From positions 27,474,591 through 27,538,590 of the forward strand of contig CM065686.1 of the NCBI GenBank assembly GCA_017654935.2: a stretch of DNA of 64,000 bases, given 5' to 3'. Position 1 is the stretch's first letter. Each line of letters begins with the position of its first letter. This DNA is from Phymorhynchus buccinoides (lineage: Eukaryota > Mollusca > Gastropoda > Neogastropoda > Raphitomidae). This document shows positions 10,142 to 21,253 of this stretch, in pieces. The notes beneath the pieces are model-generated. The model was not told where the DNA came from and did not search any database. It saw only the letters and a program-made list of their open reading frames with translations. Both the position numbers and the translations under genes were made by a program.

Positions 10142-10589
10142 CTCACTCTTTCCTACTCGCTCTTATTTATTCTCAGTAGTGGCTACTCGCCTTTATGTCG
10201 ATGCTTAGATTTTAATTGTCTATTTTCAGTGTGCATATTTTTAATTATAAGTGAAAATGCTATTTAGCAGTGTCTTTTATCATGCTTTAATGTGGAAGAT
10301 TGCAGAAAAGTGTGTGTGTCAAGTCGAGTCAAGCCAAGTCAAAATGATCTTTATTGAGGATAAAGGAATAAGCTTGACAGCTTTTTTTCATCCTGTCCTC
10401 AGAATGAAAAGTAATACGAAAGCAACTCGAAAAATAACTGAACATGCAAAACAAAACATTGCAAAGTACTAAACATTAGCCTAATAATATAACACATTGA
10501 AATAACTCTATTGAGAGAGAGAGAGAGAGAGGGTTGTCCCTTCCCCATTTCTTTTTCTCCCCCATCACCCATATTAACCTTTAGCCAAC

Positions 10590-10654
10590 CGGAGGCGCAA
10601 TTCTGCGCCGATAGCGTAGTTATCTTCCACAGCCGGAGGCGCAATTCTGCGCAG
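10590..10654. repeat. piggyBac subterminal repeat pair
   Basis: ccggaggcgcaattctgcgc occurs twice (about 10590 and 10634) just inside the left TIR. Each copy is nearly palindromic (GGCGCAAT/TCTGCGCC). Confidence 0.65.
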
Positions 10655-10673
10655 AGAGAGTGTCACTCAGCGC

Positions 10674-12279
10674 TTGAGCGTATTGCCGAATCTCTGGACT
10701 ACAACCAAGCTAAATGAAACAATCGAGCAACATGTGGCTGATAGGGCAGAGAGGGAAAGGATTCGTGATGCAGAAAGGGTTGAATCGAGTGACGAGAGTG
10801 ATTCTGATGAGAATGATGGTGAAGTTTCGGATGGTTACGATCATGACTGGCTTCGAGATTTCGATTCAGAGTACGGTCCTCTCAATGTTCCAGATGATAT
10901 TTCTGAAGCTGAGTTGTTTCGTTTATTCATCAATGATGCTGTCATTGATCTGTTTGTTGCTGAAACAAACCGGTATGCTGCCGACATAGCACGAGTTCGA
11001 GGTGCTGATGCATCGGTTCACTCGCGAGTCAGTCAGTGGAAGGAAGTCAAGTTTGATGAGATGAAGGCGTTCATTTCCATTTTGCTTCTCATGGGGATTT
11101 CTCAGCGCTCTTCATATGAGCTGTACTGGTCTACAGATCATTATCTTGAAATGCCAGGGTTCAGGACGATCATGTCAAGGAATAGGTTCCAGGCTATTCT
11201 GACTTTTTTTCACCTGGCTGACAATTCCACTGCCAGACCCAAAGATCATCCGGAGCATGACAAGGTACACAAAGTTCGTCCCCTCTTTGAGCTTCTGGTT
11301 CCTTTGTGGCAGAGCTATTATGCTCCATCAAAGGAAATTTCTATTGATGAGAGCATGATCCCATTCAAGGGCAGAACAAATCTTCTTATATACATGCCCA
11401 ACAAGCCAACCAAGTGGGGTCTCAAGGCGTGGGGTCTGGCTGATTCGAAATCTGGCTACATGTGAATTGGAAGTTGTATCTTGGCAAGGAGGTGATTGCT
11501 CGGGTTCTTCAGGATGTTGGGCTGACTCATAGGGTGGTTGCCAATCTTGCTGAGCCACTCTATAACAAGGGGCATGTCCTGTACATGGACAATTTCTTCA
11601 GTTCTGGCCCCCTTTTCGATGAGCTAGCCCAGAATGAAATGGGCGCTTGCGGCACTTTCAGGCTCAAGGCATCAAGGATGCCAAACCTCGTGCAGGTGAG
11701 GTGCCCATCACAGAGAGAGTTGGCCACACTCTGTTCATTGCCTGGTATGACAAGAGAGCTGTCAATGTGATGACCAGTGCTCACTCTGGAGAGACTTTCA
11801 GGAAGGAGGTCAGGTCAAAACGTGATGCTGGCCACATGCGTGTTGTGCAAAAACCCTGTGCTGTTCAGGCCTATTCCAAGCACATGGGTGGGGTTGATAG
11901 AGCTGACAAGGCCATGTCATTCTATATGGTTCTTCACAAGAGCAAGAAGTGGTGGAAAAAGGTCTTCTTCTACCTCCTTGAGGTATGTTTTTGCAATGCT
12001 CTTGTGATCTGGCGGCACAAGCATGAGGGGCGTGTTTGTGCCCAAAAGTTCCGTCTGAAGATTGTTCACCAGCTTCTGGGAGGCTACGAGTCTGGTGTAG
12101 GTGCAAGAAGAGGCAGACCAGTTGATAATCCTCCTGACAGAATGGTGAACATGGAGCACACTGTGGTCATCACAGACAAGCGCCTGGCTAGTCGGAAGCA
12201 TTCTCGGCCCGATTGCACTGTCTGTTCTGATCGGGATTTCAAGCGTCACCAGACAACCTTCATGTGCTCAAAATGCTGA
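10674..12279 (+). pseudogene. piggyBac transposase, two frameshifts
   Basis: Three consecutive frames make up one transposase. 10674-11465 has an acidic N-terminus, the DDE domain start (FDEMKAFISILLLMGI) and the first catalytic Asp in ISIDESMIPFKGR. 11462-about 11690 carries the second Asp in LYMDNFFSS. About 11690-12279 carries GGVDRADKAMSFYMV, with the third and fourth Asp, and a cysteine-rich C-terminus (CTVCSDRDFKRHQTTFMCSKC minus its last residues). The first break looks like loss of one base at about 11463 in a Gly-Tyr-Met-Cys-Asn-Trp stretch; the second is near 11690. No ATG precedes the N-terminal frame, so the start is also unclear. All catalytic Asp codons survive, which suggests recent inactivation. 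Confidence 0.88.
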
Positions 12280-13479
12280 GTACCTCTCTGCCCATACCCC
12301 TGCTTCACTAGATACCATACCATGGTGAATTTCAAGACCAGGTGTACCCCAGACTTGCATGACTCCTAATGGTAGGAAAATGTTTTTCATTTTTCGTTGT
12401 TTTGTTTTGTTTTGTTTTGTTTTGTCATGTTTTGTCATTTTGCAGCATGCAAACATACACAAACCCCAGAATGTTTGATATTGTAATCTGCATTCATTTG
12501 CCTGCATTTTCATTTCTATTATATGCCTCTACAAGCAGTACCTTAGGAGCTACAGCCACTTGAAGTAGGTAGGGGTGCACGTTTTTTTCCGCATTTTTTC
12601 GTGACGTCATCAATTTATTTTTTTTCACCATGAAAATATTCACAAAATACAAAAAAGGTTGATATTATAGTAAAGCTTATTCATGTATCTATATAACCTC
12701 CAAATTTGAGCAGTGTATAAGCAATAGCATGGACAGTACAACCTCTGAAAGTAGGTAGGGTGCCTGCATTTTTTGGGCAAGCCAATCTGATTTTTTTTGG
12801 CTATGCAAATAGCCAAAAATTACTAAATGGTTAGTACCACCATAAACTATAATCATTCAGCTACATTCACTGCAAATTTCAAGACTGTACATGCAATAGA
12901 ACAGAAATGACAGCAATTCCAAGAGAGCAGGTGGGCAACATTTTCAGTCTCGAAAATAATCTGGTTATGGGAGATAGAGAACCGAAAAATAATCTGGTTG
13001 GCTAAAGGTTAACAAATGTCCCATTTGTGCCTTAATGCAGGTCGGAGGACGTAATAATTTATTTCTGATCAGTGAAAATGGGGGAGGGGGGCTGGACATT
13101 GGTAAAAATGGGAGGTCAAATACAATGGAACAAAGCAAAGAACAATCAAAGTACACAAATTGTAAAATATCAATTAAAAGGACAAGTTCCGACGGAATAG
13201 GTGCTCATTTTCTAAAGTTAGAGTCTAATTCATAGGGTTTCTAACATATGATATTTAAGTTCTTTCATAAATGTCTGTGTTGATGGACACGATTTTAAAT
13301 TAAAAAATAAATTGTTCCACGCCGTACAGCCTGAGTACAAGAAACTAGATTTATAAAGATTATTACGGGGTCTGGGAAAAGAAATTTTGTGTGTATGTCA
13401 GCTTTCGTCGCTAACAAATCTTTGGGTGATGTTTTTAGGGGCTGTTCCATTCACAACGCTGTACATGCATACACATTTG

Positions 13480-13975
13480 TTATATAACAGTTTCCTTAAA
13501 TGGCAGGATGTTTAAAGATTTGTGATCACAGTTAGTGAGTGAACTGTACTTCAACTGTATTAATTTTATTGCTCGTTTGTGTAAACGATTAAATTGTTTC
13601 AGAATTGTTTCGCTGCTATTGTCCCAAAGAGTTGATGCATAGTTTATAAGGGATAAGATATGTGCATGAAAAAAGCTTTTTCGTGCGTCAAGATTCAATT
13701 TTTTTAAAAATTCTTGCAAGTTGATATATTCTTTTTGAAATGCGTTTCCCAAGATTGGATATATGATTGGACCAAAATAAATTTTTGTCTATAACAACAC
13801 CTAAGACTTTATGTGAAGATACTTCTTCTATGTTTTGATCTTGAATGAACAATGATGGGAACGAGGAGTTCATTTTCTGTCTTTTTTGTCTTGTGGTACA
13901 TGCATTTTGTTTTGGTAGTATTTAGAGACATATGATTTTTTTCAGTCCAGTTCGCTAATTTTTCAACGTTTTAAT
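13480..13975 (-). pseudogene. Non-LTR reverse transcriptase C-terminal fragment
   Basis: Minus strand, two frames. The reading is NHMSLNTTKTKCM near 13930, then SSHKVLGVVIDKNLFWSNHI (13873-13688), then FFHAHILSLINYASTLWDNS and NRLHKRAIKLIQLKYSSL (13752-13480). This is the thumb/connection region downstream of the YADD motif in jockey/CR1-type reverse transcriptases. It is homologous to 36077-36791 and 34851-35264. The catalytic domain is absent. Confidence 0.72.
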
Positions 13976-14298
13976 GTGTCTGTGTGTGTGTGTTGCCATT
14001 AAGCGTACAAACAATCGTTGTGGTTGACATTGCATTTCTCCTAGGATTCACTAAGCTGCTGTTGGCTGTGCATAAGACTACGGGACACGCTGCTTACAAA
14101 TGTAGTGGACCGTCAAAAGTTTTGCATTATTGCAAATGGGTTACATTTACTTGCAATCAAATCCCTAAAGCCATGCAAATTTAGAACTCTAAACCTCGTA
14201 TTTGCGTGCAAGTATTGAAGCGTTCAAGCCAGATTTTGCGGCATAATTGGTTGTATGCATTTGAATGGATGTGCAAGCAGAGAACAGTACACTGGTTG

Positions 14299-14386
14299 TG
14301 TGTGTGTGTGAGTGCATGCATGTGTGTATGTGTGTGTGTGTGTATTCATGGATATGCATGTATCTGTGTGTGTGCATGTGTGTGTA
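14299..14386. repeat. TG-rich microsatellite
   Basis: Imperfect (TG)n with TGCA and TATG variants. Confidence 0.85.
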
Positions 14387-14978
14387 AAATAAATTGAAAC
14401 CCGTAGGTGTTGGTAACAGTTTGCTGACCGCCATTACTGCAGTCATAAATGAGAGTATGCTCACCTTTCAAATCAGTGAAGTTCCGTTTGTGTGACTTCC
14501 TGTTTGCACTTTCTTCACGAAAACTGATATAGAGTACTAACAGGCCTGCACGTTGGTTGGGTATGCACTCTTGAAATCGTAGAGATTGTAGAGAAATCAT
14601 GTCATGCTTGCATCATTGTTTGCGTCATTTTGAGGGGTACGCAACCCCCCTAGAATTATGGTACATTGTATTTAAAGCTCTACAAGTACAACGACAATTT
14701 TTACGTCCAACTAAGGGTTATGGCATCTGTTGGACAGTATCTCGGACGATAATAGGGATTTTGAAGGATTTTAAAGTGAGTATCCATAGTATCAGCAACT
14801 CAGGAACATTTTCTATGTCTAGTGTATGTTGCACAGCAGTCTTTGCCTCCCTCTTCTCATCTTTTTGTCCACATATAGCGTGCCCTCGTATATTAGGCGC
14901 TTAGGTCAAAATTGGAGAAAAAGAATGCCTTCTAGTCTGAAAATTGCAGTATGTGTACATGTCTGTGCATGTCTGCAG

Positions 14979-15032
14979 TGTACCCCTAAAGGAGTGAGAG
15001 CCCTGTCAACGGCTGTGGCCATGTATCGCTGA
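14979..15032 (+). pseudogene. Duplicated start of adenylate cyclase exon 4, copy 1 (TGA)
   Basis: After a ctgcag acceptor-like site the sequence encodes the same 17 residues as exon 4 (CTPKGVRALSTAVAMYR), then TGA at 15030-15032 where exon 4 has TGG. Seven bases differ from exon 4: six synonymous third positions plus the nonsense change. Candidate donors (gtgtat, gtatgc) follow within 20 bp. It may be a dead duplication or a regulated stop-containing (poison) exon. Confidence 0.8.
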
Positions 15033-15118
15033 ATGAATATTTGTGTATGCGCGTGTGCCATGCATTTTTGCTTGCGTTTGTATATGAAGTTTGTGTCTCT
15101 GTGTGTGCCTGAATACAG

Positions 15119-15172
15119 TGTACCCCTAAAGGGGTGAGAGCGCTGTTGACGGCTGTGGTGATGTATCGCTGA
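15119..15172 (+). pseudogene. Duplicated start of adenylate cyclase exon 4, copy 2 (TGA)
   Basis: This copy follows a ctgaatacag acceptor identical to that of exon 4 and has the same reading frame, with TGA at 15170-15172 in place of Trp. Seven differences from exon 4: four synonymous, two missense (Ser to Leu, Ala to Val) and the stop. About 60 bp of upstream intron is duplicated along with it (15053-15118 resembles 15208-15268). A gtgaaa donor-like site follows the stop. Confidence 0.8.
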
Positions 15173-15268
15173 ATGAATGTTTGTGAAAGAGAGAGAAAGA
15201 ATGGAATGTGCCATGCATTTTTGCATGCGTTTGTATATGTTTGTGTCGCTGTCTGTGCCTGAATACAG

Positions 15269-15385
15269 TGTACCCCGAAAGGAGTGAGGGCGCTGTCGAC
15301 GGCAGTGGCGATGTATCGCTGGATGAACCACGCCATCACCACCCTCTCCGTGCTGGCTCTCTTCTGCGTCTCCTTTGTTCCATTG
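15269..15385 (+). CDS. Adenylate cyclase exon 4 of 7 (third helix)
   Basis: Acceptor ctgaatacag, donor gtcagt. It reads in phase 0 as CTPKGVRALSTAVAMYRWMN and HAITTLSVLALFCVSFVPL (39 codons): a short cytoplasmic loop and the third helix of the second membrane domain. Its first 54 bases exist in two further copies upstream (14979 and 15119) in which the TGG for Trp18 is TGA. Only this copy continues into the transmembrane coding sequence and a usable donor in frame, so I take it as the functional exon. Confidence 0.86.
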
Positions 15386-15823
15386 GTCAGTAAAGTGAGA
15401 AAGACATAGAAAGACATTCCAATAATCAAGGTAGACAGACTTGGAATGTAGGTGAAAGTTGTAACACAATATTCCTATTCCTACGACTCTTTTTCCTTCC
15501 AAGTATACAGCTTCCTTCACATATGCACATTCCCATACCCACCCACCCACACATGCATACACCCTGAGAGAGAGAGTGAGAGTGGGTGAGTCAGGACTTT
15601 TGGATCAGAAGTCAGGTGAATGAATAGTCAGGTTATGCCCATATATTGGAGAGAGAGAGTGTGTGTGAAAGAGTTTGTTTTTATGACTCTCCAAGAGGTG
15701 TTTGTTTTGGCTCACTTGAGCCTTTAGGTATTTCATTTCTCTGTGTATGGGAAGCAACTGCGGTAATTAATCTTTTAAGACAGAATTGTCACCGTCGGTA
15801 AAACAATTGCATGAGCTTGTATG

Positions 15824-15900
15824 TAGAGCTGAGAACCGGTTAAAAAAATCTGAACCCGTTTTTTTCCTTTGAACCGTTTTTTTTTAAATTTTACCAGTAC
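15824..15900 (+). mobile_element. hAT-like terminus, fragment
   Basis: It begins TAGAGCTGAGAACCGGTT and continues with poly(T) interrupted by gaacccg and gaaccg. This matches the inverted right end of the hAT element at 28918-30120 (TAGAGTTGAGAACCGGTT). No partner terminus was found nearby; a different repeat begins at about 15900. Confidence 0.55.
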
Positions 15901-16032
15901 CGTAAAATCCCTAGCAAACGCCCAGTACCCAGCAAACATCCACCTCCCACTTTTAGCCAAAAGTTGTGCAGACGCCCACCCCCTTTTTTAAAAGATGATG
16001 CTCACTCTACTGTTTGAGCATAGTGTTCAATA

Positions 16033-16677
16033 CAGGGTTTGTACAGGGTCCTTGAAACCTTGAAAAGTCCTGGAAAATTTACATGGCCTTTTTCAGGGCT
16101 TGAAAAGTGATTGAAAAACAGCACCCAAACTCCTGGAAAAGTCCTGGATCTTTCAAAATCGTCTGACTATGTCCTTAATCTCAATCCATCAGTCAAAATC
16201 TGTCCTCCACAGAAAATATTGAAGGTTAAAACTAAATTCAAATGAAAAACCCCAAAAACTTTCAAGGTCATACTGATATCGCAGTCATAGCAGACGACAT
16301 TTGTTCGAGTTGTTTGCCCCTGAAATTACTTCCCTTTACTGTACTTCCGTCTTCCAGTAAAATGGGGAAAGGAGACTGCATAATTATGTTCAACGATGTT
16401 TGGCTGCAAAAAAAAAAGAATATCAGAGCTGGTTATAGCTCCGTCCACACATGGTTCAAAACTGAAAGCTAATTGCACAGTATGCAAAAAGAACTTTGAC
16501 ATCACCAGCATGGGCGAGAGTGCTTTAAAAAGCCATTGTCAAGGCCAGAAGCACAAGCAACTCAGGCGGGAAGGAAGCCAACATTGACCGGTATGCCAGA
16601 TTGAGTCCTTGAAATTTTGTAAACTGGTCCTGGAAAAGTCCTGGAATTTTTTGTGGCACAGATCTGTACGAACCCTG
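16033..16677 (+). mobile_element. Short hAT-like element with zinc-finger exon
   Basis: The ends are CAGGGTTTGTACAG and CTGTACGAACCCTG, inverted repeats of 14 bp with one mismatch. Both are followed inward by variants of aaaagtcctggaa. The 645-bp body retains a zinc-finger coding segment (16361-16587) but no catalytic domain. No convincing 8-bp target duplication was found (gttcaata versus tttgcatt). The CAGGGTT termini and the BED-like finger both point to hAT. Confidence 0.68.
16361..16587 (+). pseudogene. BED/C2H2-like zinc finger of hAT element, frameshifted
   Basis: ATG GGG AAA GGA begins an MGKG-x-x-x-x-FNDVWL reading. After a poly(A) run and a frame change it continues as STHGSKLKANCTVCKKNFDI and GESALKSHCQGQKHKQ, giving C-x2-C and H-x4-5-H ligands. 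N-terminal fingers of this type bind hAT termini in active transposases. The poly(A) stretch near 16409-16418 is the likely site of the frame change. It ends at TGA 16585-16587. Confidence 0.62.
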
Positions 16678-18716
16678 TTTGCATTTGGGGGGGGGGATGA
16701 GAGGGGGAGAGGGGGGATAAAATCACATTAAGTCTTTCAGTGATTGACAGTTGTCACTTAAGCAAACAGTGCAATATTTAGCCATGCCAAAGCACAAGTC
16801 CCAGTCGGTGTCTCGCGAATTGAAAGCATTGAGGTACCTTGAAAGCGAAGATGCATAATTTCTTTTTTGCCTGTCTCTTTCTCTTATCTCCTGTCCTGTC
16901 CTGTTTCTGTCCCTTCATTCTGTCCATTTCTCTCCTACCCCGTTCAAATGGTGCATACACTATTGCACTTTTAAGCACCTTTCTGAGTGGCCAAACAACA
17001 ACACTAAAGCCAGCACACACAACTCTTAGACCAAAAAGAGAGTATGAACAATGGGAGGAGGGGTGGGGGATGGGGACGAAAAATGCAATGCATTTATGTA
17101 AAGTGCAAATTAACTCATTCAAGTCGTTCCAGCCATATATGTCCGGAATTAATAGGTAGCTGTCAATTTGATGCATTTGCTTCAAGGGAAGTAAATCTGT
17201 GGTCACTTCTAAACTCGCTTCGCTCCCTTAGACCACAATTTTGCCTCTGACTTTGCGTTTGTAGTGGTTGTGGGGAAAACTAATCGGTGTAGAGAGTTTT
17301 TCTATATAAAGTCTATATATAAAAAAAAGTCTGATCTACCACTTCCCTATGTCTAAACCTGAAGTAAAAACCCGTAATCTTCTTTCATTTCTCCTTTTGT
17401 TTATGTATGTTTTGTTTGTGTGTATGGCTGGAGTGATTTGTGAGTTTTTTTAATAATTCAAAATCGTTGCGATGCGAAAGAGTTAATCTACTGTAAAAAA
17501 ATTTGGGCTGCGAAATTCGTCCTCAAAAAAATGATTAACTGGAGCACTCAAAACTATGACTCACGCGAATCGCCGCGAGGCGATCTTCGACCCAATACCA
17601 TTGAATTCTTGTAAAATAAAACCTTTATAAATGCTGGATCAGCTCTCATAGCGCTTGTAAATGAGCCTATATACATTGTAAGTTTCGAAACACAATTTTT
17701 TTTTAACAATTGGCCAATTTCTAATGCTTTCACGGGATCAGAAACAGCTTTGATCGAATCAAGTCAGATCTCGGCGTGTCGCTGCTACCGATGGCACACC
17801 CAGTCTAGGCCTTGAATCTTCAGATCAAAATGGCTTTACACAAATAGTTTAGGAGTCGTTCTATTCAAAGGTATGCCACATAAGGGTAGTAAATGGAAAC
17901 ATGTGTAGAAATGAAACTATAGCTAATAATAATTTCAAATAACATTTTCTACATTCACAAGACTGTGGGCAACCTGTATGCGTAAAATCAAGTTCATACG
18001 TGTAATATTTATTATTTTAGAGATTGAATTGTAAAAAATCAAGGTGATTTCTGGCTGTCATTTTGTGACATGCAGTACGGGGGTGTTGAAATTAATAGAA
18101 CAGGGAAATCATGTGCTGAAATAAAACAATGGAAGCTGTCAAAATCCGTGTATAGTTTGTGTGTCTGTGTCTACAGGCTTGCATTCTACTATAAAGTCGT
18201 TTGGTTTGGTAGGTAACGGACGAATTACAAACGTTACTCGATGGTATCGCACGGCGTTAGATCTGTTCTTCAAACGCGTTACTGGGTTATGCCTTTCTAT
18301 GAGTTAATACAAACATCAAACTGAACTGAAATGAAAATACAATGTCTGATTTAATAATCTTACCTTGTTTTAATGGATAAAATCAACTTTGCTTTGCAAG
18401 GAGAGATCTTATGCAGAGAGCTGACGTGGCGTTAGTTTTTGTAATGCCTAAGAGAAGCAAAAAACCCAGTTTTTTGTGACCGCAGTGCAAGCTAAGCCAG
18501 TTTGCAGTTAGGTAAATCGTGGAGAAGATCAGAAAAAATGACGTAACATGCCTGTTAAACTGTGTCGATGACGAAAAAGCCAGAAAGATGGAAAAATGTA
18601 CGTAGTACTGCCTTTGGTGACAGAGATACCATCGAAACGACGTCATGATTGTCGCTTCAAAACCTAGGCCTCTAAATTCTAGATCTACCAACTTCGGTGC
18701 GCGTTTAAACGCGCGC
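16678..18716. other. Intron sequence without recognised feature
   Basis: AT-rich intron with short purine- and poly(A)-rich tracts. The small open frames here do not resemble known proteins. No complete mobile element recognised. Confidence 0.5.
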
Positions 18717-18719
18717 GGT

Positions 18720-18759
<40 letters not shown>

Positions 18760-18960
18760 CAGTGTGTGAATGTGTGTGTGTGTGTGTGTGCGCGCACGCA
18801 TGTGTGTGTGTGTGTCACTCTATGTAGGCTATGTGTTTGTGTGCGTGTGCCGCTCGCATGAGGATGAACTTGTGCGAACACGCGCGTGTGTGTGTACGTG
18901 CGCGCAGCGCGCGTGTGTGTGTGTGCATGTACATGCGCGCGCACGCGTGTGTATGAGTGA
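18717..18960. repeat. TG-rich compound microsatellite
   Basis: Pure (TG)n at 18721-18758, then imperfect TG/CG repeats to a gagtgagtgaga end. Confidence 0.92.
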
Positions 18961-19158
18961 GTGAGAGATAAGACAGAAAGAGAGAGAGGGCTGAAGTCTG
19001 AATGTTTAGACCAAGGGCCTCACAATCCATTCCAAACTGGGGAAAATGGTGAGGGTATATGGTGGGCTTAACGCATGCACACGATATTTGTTGTAAACAT
19101 TAACATAATAAGATCATCACAAATCGGATGGCGGGTAGGCCTACTCATTAATCCATAT

Positions 19159-19160
<2 letters not shown>

Positions 19161-19193
<33 letters not shown>
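19161..19193. repeat. (GA)n microsatellite
   Basis: About 16 GA units followed by GACA variants. Confidence 0.93.
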
Positions 19194-19200
<7 letters not shown>

Positions 19201-19370
19201 CAGACAGAGACAGAGGGACAGAGAGAGACAGAACAATTGCTTAATGAAATGTTTAATGGGCCATCTGTCCATGTCATGTGGGAAGTCATGTGGGAAAGGG
19301 TAACAATGAGAAACCTTCACAATTCAAAGAGATAAACATAACAAGCAGTATAAGATAATAGCAGAAAATA

Positions 19371-19595
19371 TCACAATGTTTCATTACGAATTCTAAGTGC
19401 ATCAGACAGGTACATTGCAAGGTTAAATATACATCTAGAGTCACACATCAGCAAAACTAGCCTAAAAGCAGAAGGATGATTGTAATATTTTTTAGGGATC
19501 AATTTTTCTCTAAGTACTAAATATTTAGGGCAAATTATTACAAAATGTATTTCCGTTTCAGGCGACACCTTTGCAAAATGGACAATCAATACCAA

Positions 19596-19598
<3 letters not shown>
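19371..19598 (-). pseudogene. Non-LTR retrotransposon C-terminal fragment
   Basis: Minus-strand reading FAKVSPETEIHFVIICPKYL and REKLIPKKYYNHPSAFRLVL, continuing to LRIRNETL. The E-x-HF-x-x-x-CPKY-x-x-LREKLI pattern is the zinc-binding-like C-terminus common in invertebrate endonuclease/reverse transcriptase polyproteins. No RT core is present. A (GA)n tract starts just beyond its upstream end at 19602. Confidence 0.55.

Positions 19599-19601
<3 letters not shown>

Positions 19602-19641
<40 letters not shown>
19602..19641. repeat. (GA)n microsatellite
   Basis: About 20 GA units. Confidence 0.94.
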
Positions 19642-19642
<1 letters not shown>

Positions 19643-20247
19643 ATTCAGGCTAGGGCCTGACCACCTTTTTCATTACAAAAAGCACGGTTTTTGGATAGGG
19701 ATTCTTCCAAACGTCACTTCACCATCAAACATTGCTGTTTTAATAAGATAGAAAGGTAAGAGTAAGAGTAATACAAACTAAATCCATTGAATCTGTTAAG
19801 TGTTTGAAACTCGAGTTCTTCTTGACATTCAAGAGCTGTTTAAATGAATGTGTAGGTTGTGAATGATAATTATTTCTTCATCTTCTTCTGTTTCTTCTTT
19901 GAATAGAGGTGGATAAGGGGAAGGGGAGGGGGTGATCAAGGCTACAAACACACACACGTCCACACACGCACACACCTGTCTGAAATAAAATAAAATTGGT
20001 GACATCCACTCCAAAACCTCTCATTTCATATATCTACTATGCTTCATAATATCATCCCATGCCAGGGTTTGCCTATTCTAAGGACAATACGGATCGTAAA
20101 ATTCACACATTATTCTGCCAGGAGAGGCCTCCAATGCTTCATTTACATTCCAAATATTGTTAGTTTCCACAGACCCTTCAACCTTCACAAAGTCGTTCAT
20201 CGACCCTGTCTTCCAGCCTCAAGCCTCAATCATTACTTTGTCAGCGC

Positions 20248-20272
20248 GCGCACGCACACGCACACACACACG

Positions 20273-20310
<38 letters not shown>
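20248..20310. repeat. (CA)n microsatellite
   Basis: CA repeats with CG interruptions. Confidence 0.92.
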
Positions 20311-20311
<1 letters not shown>

Positions 20312-20530
20312 ATATTCATGATCATCTTGTTCAATATCGAAGATAATAAAAAAATTATGTGAGTGCGTGTTTAGTCAGAGGGGGAGGGGAGGCAGGGTGT
20401 GTGTGGTCACCATTGTCCCACACCTGCATGAATACAAATGTCCCATATGTGCCCTCCCAGGCAGAGAGGACGGAGAATTCTCCCCAAAAAATAAAATCAG
20501 AATTTTTTTTTTTTTTAATCAGAAAAAGCA

Positions 20531-20559
<29 letters not shown>
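20531..20559. repeat. Homopolymer of 29 G
   Basis: An uninterrupted run of 29 G preceded by a run of T (about 20506-20517). The exact length is likely unreliable in an assembly. Confidence 0.85.
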
Positions 20560-20561
<2 letters not shown>

Positions 20562-20749
20562 AGAGCGGCAGTCTCACCACCTTTACTGGGCGTGTTACGC
20601 CTGTGTGTTTTGCTTTGTTTTTTGGTATTTGTATTTTAAAGGAAGGTTTAAGTTGACACTCTAAAACTCTGGCAAATTTAATTTCAATGCGTTCATAATT
20701 GTTTATATTATGTCGTAAATGAGATACTGACAAAGGCACAAAAAACTAA

Positions 20750-21253
20750 ACATAACGTCCTTGGCAGAGGTGAAGGCAAAGCGCTTTATCTCTGGCATCT
20801 CATTATATATAGAGAGCCTGTTGTTTCAGTGCTTCTATTTGTAAATGAAAGATCTGGCTTAATTGCTAGAGCGTGTATAATTATGTAGGGAAATTAAGGG
20901 TGTATGGGGACGTCTCTGTGTGTCACAGCTTTTGTAGCCTTTATAGTTTGCGTGACATGTTATCTTATATTGTCTTCGGTGATGAATGTTTTTAATTAAT
21001 TTGTGTTTTTTATATGTGATACCGTTAACTGCTTTGTATGTATATTGAAGTCTTTTCAGTATTTAAATGCTTTGATGTGATACTGTTAACATGTTCTTTG
21101 TACCATTTTTATATGTTTATGCTTTTATAATTTTAATGCCTTTGTAAAGCGCGATGAGCCCAGTACGGTGTATCGCGCTATAAAATACCCATTATTATTA
21201 TTGTTATTGTTATTGTTATTATTATTATTAATTATTATTATTATAATTATTGT

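Larger units (their letters stand above)
10574..13012 (+). mobile_element. piggyBac DNA transposon, complete with TIRs and TTAA
   Basis: TTAA target duplications at 10574-10577 and 13009-13012 flank perfect 13-bp inverted repeats, CCTTTAGCCAACC at 10578 and GGTTGGCTAAAGG ending at 13008. The body is 2431 bp and holds one broken transposase gene (10674-12279) and about 700 bp of AT-rich 3' sequence. TTAA duplication and CC-start termini are hallmarks of piggyBac. Confidence 0.93.
10320..13978 (-). mobile_element. Antisense non-LTR retrotransposon fragment split by piggyBac
   Basis: Read on the minus strand: RT C-terminal coding (13975-13480), a 3' untranslated region, then the piggyBac (13012-10574), then a (CT)n tract (10531-10513) and a conserved tail near 10340-10400 (ctttattgaggataaagg on the plus strand). 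The same order, with a similar tail (ttttattgaggg), occurs at 34290-35620 and 35640-36688. I infer one element with piggyBac nested in its 3' untranslated region. Confidence 0.62.

Noticed and set aside
15900..16000. Cysteine- or proline-rich coding exon
   Set aside because: The repeated cagcaaacgcccagtaccc phrases look like a dispersed repeat, and no splice-compatible frame with homology was found.
18383..18691. Minus-strand open frame of 102 codons
   Set aside because: No recognisable motif, and it lies in ordinary AT-rich intron next to a microsatellite.
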